Origin: Candidatus Poribacteria bacterium
Lineage (GTDB): Bacteria; Poribacteria; DTPJ01
NCBI GenBank assembly: GCA_011334435.1
Contig: DTPJ01000262.1
Location: 1 to 5,934 of the forward strand
DNA: 5,934 bases
Direction of reading: 5' to 3'
Both the position numbers and the translations under genes were made by a program. Below the pieces are notes generated by a model that saw only the letters and a program-made list of their open reading frames with translations, made no database searches and was not told the DNA's origin. Below are positions 1 to 4,852 of this stretch, one piece after another; position 1 is the first letter of the stretch; each line of letters opens with the position of its first letter.

Positions 1-2
1 GT

Positions 3-128
3 TGGGATAAGCCTATCACCTTTGATAATATACAAATAACTGGTCCTGGCATACCAAAGTCTCAGGGTGAATTAGCTGTTAATCGCCTAAATTCACTGCC
101 GATTTTATGGGGAAGTATAAAGAAATGA
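3..128 (+). CDS. C-terminal fragment of a probable secreted protein with a WGxIK tail
   Basis: This is the 3' end of a gene whose start lies left of the window. The open frame runs from the window edge to a TGA at 126-128 and encodes 41 residues. The first part, WDKPITFDNIQITGPGIP, resembles the last beta strand of jelly-roll or concanavalin-like domains, where an 'FDN-hydrophobic-x-hydrophobic' strand is common; this resemblance is only suggestive. The last 18 residues, LAVNRLNSLPILWGSIKK, match the tail of the other three rightward proteins in the window, which strongly supports the frame as coding. The next gene starts 41 bases downstream on the same strand with no obvious terminator between, so they probably share a transcript. 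The enzyme or binding function of the missing part cannot be told from here. Confidence 0.65.
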   Translation, partial: WDKPITFDNIQITGPGIPKSQGELAVNRLNSLPILWGSIKK

Positions 129-154
129 TTTAAAAATGCTTTCTATTTGAAGGT

Positions 155-161
155 AAGGAGG
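155..161 (+). promoter_or_regulatory. Shine-Dalgarno site of the DUF362 gene
   Basis: AAGGAGG lies 8 bases before the ATG at 170. It favours that start over the out-of-frame ATG at 163, which is only one base from the site. Confidence 0.85.
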
Positions 162-169
162 TATGGACA

Positions 170-985
170 ATGGAAGCTATTACAAGGAGGGTCTTTTTAA
201 AACAGGTCGTTGTCGGTGTAGGTGGGGTTGTTTTAGCGAGGTCTTTTGGAACTAAAATTAGTTCAGCTCAGACACCTGTTGAAGGTCTGAGTAAGGTTGT
301 AATAGCCCACCATCCAGAAGCAACAGATGGCGTGAACACGATTAATAGAGATGTAGCACAAATAATGGTAGATGAATCCATAAAGGAGTTTACAGGGAAA
401 CAATCCGTTGCAGACGCTTGGTTAAGTATACTGCCAAATTATAAAAAAGAACATATAATAGCTATAAAGGTAAACGCTATTCAGCCAGAATGCCCTACGA
501 GTCCAGAAGTTGTAGATGCGGTAGTGAAAGGTCTGATCTCTGCTGGAGTAGTTGATAATAACATTATCATTTACGATAACCTTGAATTCAAGCTAACTGG
601 CTGTAAATACAATTATAATACGACGAATGTAGGTGTCCGATGTTTTGCAACAGATGAACCTGATTGGGGTTACGATTGGGATAATCCAGTGGATATTTTA
701 GGACAAAAGAAAGCCCTGAGCCGCATACTTCTTAAATGTGATCATTTGATTAATATCCCTGTCTTGAAGGTGCATTTGTATCCTTATGGGGTCACGCTTA
801 GCCTTAAAAATCATTATGGTAGCGTAGAAAATGCCCAAACGCTCCATGCAGATTTTGCCAGAGCTTGTGCTACTTTGAACAGTTTAAGTGCCATCAAAGA
901 CAAAACTCGTATTATCATTATAGACGCTTTATTCGGTTTTTGGGGGGAGCAACTCAACTATGTTTGTCCGAGATTTTGCCCCTAA
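170..985 (+). CDS. Tat-exported DUF362 protein, N-terminal part (frameshifted)
   Basis: This is the first 271-residue piece of a DUF362-family protein. The N-terminus carries a twin-arginine signal, TRRVFLKQ at residues 5-12, followed by a hydrophobic stretch (13-23) and a likely cleavage after Ala33. Export as a folded protein is therefore expected. The DUF362 core is visible as IIAIKVN (96-102), a Pro/Ser-Pro-Glu segment before a helix (108-124), NIIIYDN (131-137), the DHLINIPVLKVH strand (191-202) and LKNHYGSVEN (212-221), typical of the family. No CxxCxxC ferredoxin cluster is seen, unlike some DUF362 proteins, whose role is poorly defined. After Phe257 the frame leaves the family pattern (WGEQLNYVCPRFCP, then stop), while the +1 frame continues it. 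Joined across the frameshift, the protein would be about 368 residues and end at 1277. A real mutation, programmed slippage or a sequencing error are all possible. Confidence 0.85.
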   Translation: MEAITRRVFLKQVVVGVGGVVLARSFGTKISSAQTPVEGLSKVVIAHHPEATDGVNTINRDVAQIMVDESIKEFTGKQSVADAWLSILPNYKKEHIIAIKVNAIQPECPTSPEVVDAVVKGLISAGVVDNNIIIYDNLEFKLTGCKYNYNTTNVGVRCFATDEPDWGYDWDNPVDILGQKKALSRILLKCDHLINIPVLKVHLYPYGVTLSLKNHYGSVENAQTLHADFARACATLNSLSAIKDKTRIIIIDALFGFWGEQLNYVCPRFCP

Positions 986-1277
986 TACACTTATCGTAAG
1001 CCAAGACCCCGTTGCTGCTGACTATATAGGAACTGAAATGTTAAACGATGAACTGAAAAGACGTAACCTCCCTCCAAGAAGCGTCCCTCTATTAGCAGAA
1101 GCAGCTAATATGGGGTTAGGAACGAATGACCCTGAAAAGATGGAGATAATCAAATTGGAGTTGAAAAGCCCTGAAAAACCTGAAAATGGCAGTGGAAAAT
1201 CAGTCAATCCAGAAGGTAAATACATTATGCAATGGGGAAATATTAAAATGGAAAATATTAACATTACTAAAAATTAA
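960..1277 (+). CDS. DUF362 protein, C-terminal part with WGxIK tail
   Basis: This 105-residue frame carries the C-terminal third of the DUF362 protein begun at 170. APNTLIVSQDPVAADYIGTE and, later, GLGTNDPEKMEI are hallmark C-terminal DUF362 segments. In-frame sequence continues upstream of the ATG to about 936 (VFGGSNST), which matches the Gly-rich turn expected after ALFGF, so the ATG at 960 is probably an internal Met of the original gene. The G6 run at 942-947 plus AG lies 10 bases before this ATG and could act as a Shine-Dalgarno site, so separate translation is conceivable. The end, SVNPEGKYIMQWGNIKMEN plus six further residues, is a diverged copy of the shared tail, with a longer extension than in the other genes. 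The next gene starts 14 bases downstream. Confidence 0.75.
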   Translation: MFVRDFAPNTLIVSQDPVAADYIGTEMLNDELKRRNLPPRSVPLLAEAANMGLGTNDPEKMEIIKLELKSPEKPENGSGKSVNPEGKYIMQWGNIKMENINITKN

Positions 1278-1283
1278 AGGGGA
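1276..1283 (+). promoter_or_regulatory. Shine-Dalgarno site of the LamG gene
   Basis: AAAGGGGA overlaps the TAA of the upstream frame (1275-1277) and ends 8 bases before the ATG at 1292. The overlap suggests translational coupling within one operon. Confidence 0.75.
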
Positions 1284-1291
1284 TATGCAAA

Positions 1292-2131
1292 ATGAGAACA
1301 TTAGCTAAAATATGGATTATTTGCTTTTTTATGTGTGTCTTTATTACAGTTTCTTGTTTGGCAAAGATTGATCCAAAAACCGTCGCAGGATATTGGCTTT
1401 TTGACGAAGGAAAGGGCAACACAACCGTAGATTCTTCGGGTAATAACAATAATGGAAATATCGTCGGCGGTTTTAAGTGGACTGACGGCAAGTTTGGAAA
1501 ATGCTTAGAATTTGACGGATCATCGGCTTATGTTGTTTGTGCAAATAGTGAGAGCTTAGATATTACTAAAGAAATTACAGTTACTGCATGGGTAAAGTTC
1601 AAGGGACTTGACTATAAAAATTCGTCTGGAAGGTTGAATAGCATTGCTGCAAAAGGCTACCCTGATTCCATTCCCGCGAATGCGGGTTGGTGGTTCTCGT
1701 ATGACAATAGAAATAACGGACAAGGATTTCCATATACTTGCTTCGGTAATAAAAATGGCGGATGGGCTGGCGGTGGAAATAGCTTTGGTGGGTATAACAT
1801 CGTTTTTGAAAATAATGAATGGAATCATTTAGCGTTTACTGTCGCAAAATCCATAGCAAAGCTGTATATAAACGGAACTCAATTTGGAGCTGACAAGACT
1901 TTGGTAAACCTCGTCCTATCAGATACAAGCAGAGACCTTTTTATAGGGTGTGCGGATAGAGCCTGGTTTATGATGGGACTTATTGACGAATTTGCTATTT
2001 TTAATGTAGCCTTGCCAGCACAAGACATTCAAACTATTATGGATAAAGGGCTAAAAGAATCAGTCAATCCCCTTGCTATTGATCCTAATGACAAAGTAGC
2101 ATCAACATGGGGAAACATAAAGTCAAGATGA
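1292..2131 (+). CDS. Secreted LamG/concanavalin-like domain protein with WGxIK tail
   Basis: The 279-residue product has a Sec signal peptide (hydrophobic residues 8-22). Cleavage near Ala24 is likely; Cys22 sits in a poor lipobox (TVSC), so a lipoprotein is less likely. Residues 30-252 form one LamG (Laminin_G_3-type) jelly roll: AGYWLFDEGKGNTTVDSSG (32-50), GKCLEFDGSSAYV (69-81), ITVTAWVKF (95-103), WNHLAFTVAKSIAKLYINGT (177-196), LFIGCAD (216-222) and GLIDEFAIFNVALPAQDIQTIM (229-250) are the standard landmarks. Such domains bind glycans or other ligands, or decorate surface proteins; no catalytic motif is seen. The last 19 residues, LAIDPNDKVASTWGNIKSR, are the shared tail. It sits 14 bases after the DUF362 frame, so the two are likely co-transcribed. 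The ligand is unknown. Confidence 0.9.
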   Translation: MRTLAKIWIICFFMCVFITVSCLAKIDPKTVAGYWLFDEGKGNTTVDSSGNNNNGNIVGGFKWTDGKFGKCLEFDGSSAYVVCANSESLDITKEITVTAWVKFKGLDYKNSSGRLNSIAAKGYPDSIPANAGWWFSYDNRNNGQGFPYTCFGNKNGGWAGGGNSFGGYNIVFENNEWNHLAFTVAKSIAKLYINGTQFGADKTLVNLVLSDTSRDLFIGCADRAWFMMGLIDEFAIFNVALPAQDIQTIMDKGLKESVNPLAIDPNDKVASTWGNIKSR

Positions 2132-2141
2132 TGTATCTGAT

Positions 2142-2166
2142 GTTCAGACATGAGTTTGGACAATTT
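2142..2166 (+). repeat. Dispersed repeat, copy 1 (GTTCAGAC...GGACA type)
   Basis: GTTCAGACATGAG followed by TTTGGACAATTT begins 10 bases after the LamG stop. A similar sequence, GTTCAGACGTTAT followed by CGGACATTTT, is at 4533-4555. An inverted TGTCCAAA is at 2478-2485. The origin is unknown; it could be the remnant of a mobile-element end. Confidence 0.35.
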
Positions 2167-2186
2167 ATTATCTAATTAAATTACCT

Positions 2187-2259
2187 AGGGAAATCCCTCT
2201 AAATCTCCCTTTTTCAAAGGGAGACTTTAATGATTTTTCCTAAAAGGAAGCTTTAATGA
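2187..2259. repeat. Hairpin repeat modules with CTTTAATGA spacer
   Basis: Three small palindromes follow one another: AGGGA/TCCCT at 2187-2198, a 9-bp perfect stem TCTCCCTTT/AAAGGGAGA with a 3-base loop at 2204-2224, and TTCCT/AGGAA at 2237-2249. The second and third are each followed by an identical CTTTAATGA (2225-2233 and 2251-2259), giving a repeat period of 26 bases. This looks like a degenerate tandem array of a short intergenic palindromic element. It may also help stop transcription between the convergent genes. Confidence 0.55.
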
Positions 2260-2263
2260 CTTC

Positions 2264-2286
2264 CTCATTTGAAAAAAGAGTTTTTT
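2264..2286 (+). terminator. Possible rho-independent terminator after the LamG operon
   Basis: CTC-A-TTT pairs with AAA-A-GAG (one A/A mismatch, loop GAA) and is followed at once by six T at 2281-2286. The stem is short and AT-rich, so it is weak. It lies 133 bases after the LamG stop, in the convergent spacer. It could equally be a third decayed copy of the hairpin repeat just upstream. Confidence 0.3.
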
Positions 2287-2412
2287 AGTTTCCAGAAGAT
2301 AAAGGCATAAGAAGCATTAAGTTAAGAACTTTTAATCCCGAAGGGGGTGATATATTTATAGAAAACACATAAATAAAAAATCTTTTAGCTCTGTCAGGAA
2401 CAACATATAACT

Positions 2413-2461
2413 TTTAATCTTTAACCTTTAACTTTTAACCTTTAACCTTTAACTTTTAACC
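2413..2461. repeat. Heptamer tandem array TTTAA(C/T)(C/T), seven copies
   Basis: Seven heptamers follow without a gap: TTTAATC, TTTAACC, TTTAACT, TTTAACC, TTTAACC, TTTAACT, TTTAACC. The last six form two identical 21-bp blocks (2420-2440 and 2441-2461), so there is a higher-order period. The array sits 46 bases after the end of the leftward propeller gene. The rest of the 2287-2507 spacer shows no gene. Confidence 0.9.
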
Positions 2462-2507
2462 TTACATATTTAGGAAATGTCCAAATAATATCCTAACTAA
2501 TGCACAT

Positions 2508-4373
2508 TTATGACTTTTCTGGTTGAGCGAATTTTAAAATAGAGCCTTTTAATCCAACTGCCCATAATTTATCGCCAGCACTGCAAATGTCAAATATCCA
2601 ATTGTTTGTTCCGCTTGATTGAGGCTTCCAAGTCTTTCCTCCATCATTTGTATGGATAATTACGCCATTAGCTCCAACAGCCCAACCATGTTTTTTTGAA
2701 TCAAAATATATTCCCCAAAGGACTGTTCCTGCTTCATTCGGCTGACAATTCCATGTTTTACCGCCATCTTCGGTGCTTGCAATAGGTCCAAAGCCAACTG
2801 CCCAACCTCTTTTAGAATCAAGGAAATAAACATCAAGAAATGGATCATTTGTTCCAGATTCCTGAATTTCCCATTTATTCCCGCCATCTGACGTATGGAC
2901 GATTATACCATTATTTCCTACTGCCCATCCTTCTTTTTTATTTATAAAATATACTCCAAGCAGAGGAACTTTTGTTTTGCTGTCTTGTGCTGTCCATGAC
3001 TTCCCTGCATCGGTAGTATGGAAAATCAATCCATTGTATCCTACTACCCAACCTTCTTTGTCGTCTTCAAAGTGGACGTCGTATATTGCATTATAGCCAT
3101 CAAAACAGAATTGTAAATCACTTCCTAATGCAGCTTGTGGATTTAAAATGTTATCTTTCTGCGATTCCCAAGTTTTTCCGCCATCTTTGGTATGGATGAT
3201 AGTATATATATTTCCAACAGCCCAACCATTATCTTTATTTGTAAAATATACACTATATAATTCATTACTTGTCTTGCTATCTTGTCTATTCCAAGTTTTC
3301 CCGCCATCTTCGGTATGTAATATGATTCCATTTGCACCGACAGCCCAACCATATTTATTTTTTACAAAATGAACTCCTTTAAGTGGAATATCATCAGTGC
3401 TATATAGAGTTTCCCAATTTAGTCCACCATCATTTGTATGAAGAATAGCACCAGTGCTAGCTACTGCCCAGCCTTCTTTTGTATCAATGAAATCTATGCC
3501 GAGAATATCGCTACTTGTGTTGCCCGCTTGTGACATCCAAAGGTTACCGCCATCTTCGGTATGGATTGTGATACCTTCCCAACCGCTTGCCCAACCGTTA
3601 TTTATATCAACAAAATCAACTGCCCATAGATGCTGATCTGTGCAATTTGGCTGTTTTATCCATGTTTTTCCGCCGTCAGTTGTCCGAAGCACCGTTCCAA
3701 ATGTCCCAACAACCCAGCCATTTTGATTGTCTATAAAACATAATCCAAATAGCGATTGGCTCAGACCAGTATGCTGTGTCTCCCAAGTTTTTCCGCCGTC
3801 TTGCGTGTGTAGAATTGTCCCCCAAAGACCTGTTGCCCAACCTTCATATTTATTGATAAATCTTACCTGATTTAGTTCGTTTTTTGTCTCACTTTCCTGT
3901 TTTACCCAAGTTTTTCCGCCATCTTCGGTATGCAGAATTGTCCCTTCAACACCTCCGCCAACGACCCAACCGTTCTTTGAATCAACAAAATAGACTCCGT
4001 TTAACTCATCTTCTGTATTGCTTTTTTGAATTTCCCATGACTTTCCGCCATCCTTGGTATGGACAATTGTTCCCATACTGCCAACACACCAGCCCTCTTT
4101 GGCATTGATGAAGTATGCACCATCAAAATTCTTGTCTGTGGGAGTTTGAATGTAAGTCCATGTTTTTCCGCCATCTTCAGTGTATGCGGTTATGCCAGAC
4201 CATCCAGACACCCAACCAACATTTTTGTCTATAAACTGGATACTACTGAAATGTGTCTCATTCTTTGACTGACGAACAATTGTCCACATACGTTTATCTA
4301 TGCTTTTAGAGCAATTATCAAAAAGAAATAAAGAAATAAAAATAGCTACAAAATAGAAAAGTCGTTTATACAT
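2508..4373 (-). CDS. Exported YCF48/BNR-repeat beta-propeller protein (about 14 blades)
   Basis: The product, 621 residues from this start, is almost entirely tandem repeats of about 41 residues of the YCF48/BNR type. The core is GWAVGxxGxIxHTxDGGKTW, with an Asp-box (T/S-x-D-G-G-K-T-W) in 13 copies; a 14th degenerate repeat (LWAVGLKGSILKFAQ) closes the protein. Fourteen blades would fit two seven-bladed propellers, since the plant and cyanobacterial family members HCF136/Ycf48 have seven; this is inference. Repeats 9 and 10 are separated by about 17 extra residues, with a Cys. The N-terminus is a hydrophobic export signal ending LFDNCSKS; the Cys could be lipidated but the lipobox is not canonical. 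I chose the ATG at 4373 because AGGA lies 8 bases before it; the ATG at 4382 (three residues longer) has no well-spaced site. Outside photosynthetic organisms the role is unknown; a surface or periplasmic binding scaffold is plausible. It lacks the WGxIK tail and faces the other genes. Confidence 0.9.
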   Translation of the reverse strand: MYKRLFYFVAIFISLFLFDNCSKSIDKRMWTIVRQSKNETHFSSIQFIDKNVGWVSGWSGITAYTEDGGKTWTYIQTPTDKNFDGAYFINAKEGWCVGSMGTIVHTKDGGKSWEIQKSNTEDELNGVYFVDSKNGWVVGGGVEGTILHTEDGGKTWVKQESETKNELNQVRFINKYEGWATGLWGTILHTQDGGKTWETQHTGLSQSLFGLCFIDNQNGWVVGTFGTVLRTTDGGKTWIKQPNCTDQHLWAVDFVDINNGWASGWEGITIHTEDGGNLWMSQAGNTSSDILGIDFIDTKEGWAVASTGAILHTNDGGLNWETLYSTDDIPLKGVHFVKNKYGWAVGANGIILHTEDGGKTWNRQDSKTSNELYSVYFTNKDNGWAVGNIYTIIHTKDGGKTWESQKDNILNPQAALGSDLQFCFDGYNAIYDVHFEDDKEGWVVGYNGLIFHTTDAGKSWTAQDSKTKVPLLGVYFINKKEGWAVGNNGIIVHTSDGGNKWEIQESGTNDPFLDVYFLDSKRGWAVGFGPIASTEDGGKTWNCQPNEAGTVLWGIYFDSKKHGWAVGANGVIIHTNDGGKTWKPQSSGTNNWIFDICSAGDKLWAVGLKGSILKFAQPEKS

Positions 4374-4437
4374 ACATATCATCCTACATTAAAACTATAC
4401 AGACTCAACAACCTGCAAATATCTAATATCGTTAAAC

Positions 4438-4467
4438 ATTATATCATCATTTGCGGTAAAAGATCAA
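4438..4467 (-). promoter_or_regulatory. Putative promoter of the propeller gene
   Basis: On the minus strand TTGATC (4467-4462) and a perfect TATAAT (4443-4438) are 18 bases apart, about 65 bases upstream of the ATG at 4373. The -35 matches the consensus at only four positions. It lies inside the first copy of a 15-bp tandem duplication. Confidence 0.4.
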
Positions 4468-4499
4468 TATGACTGAGATCAATATGACTGATTTTTACC
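4455..4499. repeat. 15-bp tandem duplication flanked by a 7-bp inverted repeat
   Basis: GATCAATATGACTGA occurs twice head to tail (4462-4476, 4477-4491). The pair is enclosed by GGTAAAA (4455-4461) and TTTTACC (4493-4499). A partial third copy, GACTGGATTTTTAC, is at 4514-4527. The position upstream of the leftward gene fits an operator, but nothing shows a regulator. Confidence 0.7.
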
Positions 4500-4532
4500 T
4501 AAAATTTGAATTGGACTGGATTTTTACTTGAA

Positions 4533-4555
4533 GTTCAGACGTTATCGGACATTTT
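4533..4555 (+). repeat. Dispersed repeat, copy 2 (GTTCAGAC...GGACA type)
   Basis: GTTCAGACGTTAT followed by CGGACATTTT resembles the sequence at 2142-2166 in the same orientation. The bases between it and the next repeat (4556-4627) show no gene or clear signal. Confidence 0.35.
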
Positions 4556-4627
4556 AAAAGTTCCCTCTTTATCACATTCAAAGGAAGAAACTAACGCTAT
4601 TTCCTAATTGAAACATATCATTAATAA

Positions 4628-4655
4628 TGTCATTCCGAGCAGAGCGAGGAATCTC
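4628..4655 (-). repeat. Dispersed palindromic repeat, inverted copy (ATTCC...GGAAT)
   Basis: The sequence starts TGTCATTCC and ends GGAATCTC, with imperfect arms around a GAGCAGAGCGA centre. Its reverse complement (GAGATTCC ... GGAATGACA) matches the start of the array at 5771. Short intergenic elements with this GATTCC...GGAATGACA pattern are, from memory, frequent in many environmental bacterial genomes. Confidence 0.65.
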
Positions 4656-4668
4656 ATGTAATTTTATA

Positions 4669-4697
4669 TTGACAAATGGTTTATATATTCTTATAAT
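4669..4697 (+). promoter_or_regulatory. Consensus sigma-70 promoter of the ThuA-like gene
   Basis: TTGACA (4669-4674) and TATAAT (4692-4697) are perfect consensus hexamers with the optimal 17-base spacer. Transcription would begin near 4704, leaving a leader of about 150 nt before the ATG at 4853. It starts 13 bases after the end of the palindromic repeat. Confidence 0.8.
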
Positions 4698-4723
4698 AAA
4701 GAACGGATAAATCTATAATGACG

Positions 4724-4809
4724 GACTAGATTAATCTTTTCGTTTAATAATTTTGTAGTAATGCAATTATTAGCTTTACTGCATATATGAAAAACTATTT
4801 TGTCTAGTC
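4724..4809 (+). promoter_or_regulatory. Structured 5' leader with alternative hairpins
   Basis: Within the leader, GACTAGA (4724-4730) can pair with TCTAGTC (4803-4809). Inside this, TAATAATT (4745-4752) pairs perfectly with AATTATTA (4765-4772). A rival hairpin pairs AGTAATGC (4757-4764) with GCTTTACT (4773-4780), one mismatch, placing AATTATTA in its loop. The two inner hairpins exclude each other. It matches no riboswitch class I recognise, and AT-rich DNA makes chance pairing common. Confidence 0.35.
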
Positions 4810-4842
4810 AATGGTATTTTTTTAACAATAAAAGTAGGAACT

Positions 4843-4850
4843 GGAGGAGG
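4843..4850 (+). promoter_or_regulatory. Shine-Dalgarno site of the ThuA-like gene
   Basis: GGAGGAGG precedes the ATG at 4853; its first GGAGG is 5 bases from the start codon. The double site suggests efficient initiation and fixes the start. Confidence 0.85.
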
Positions 4851-4852
4851 AA

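Noticed and set aside
170..1277. Iron-sulfur ferredoxin-type DUF362 protein
   Set aside because: The scattered Cys residues do not form CxxCxxC clusters in either frame.
2340..2361. Strong Shine-Dalgarno-like GAAGGGGGTGAT in the convergent spacer
   Set aside because: No start codon with an open frame follows; the GTG inside it reaches a TAG after three more codons.
3148..4268. Several plus-strand open frames across the propeller gene
   Set aside because: They are antisense shadows created by the repeat structure, have no ribosome binding sites, and match no family.
2508..4373. Sialidase or other BNR glycosidase
   Set aside because: Asp-boxes are present, but repeats are of the GWAVG/YCF48 type in far more copies than in sialidases, and no FRIP motif or catalytic set is seen.
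4714..4719. Second TATAAT in the ThuA-like gene leader
   Set aside because: No acceptable -35 hexamer is found 16-18 bases upstream; the perfect promoter at 4669-4697 explains transcription.
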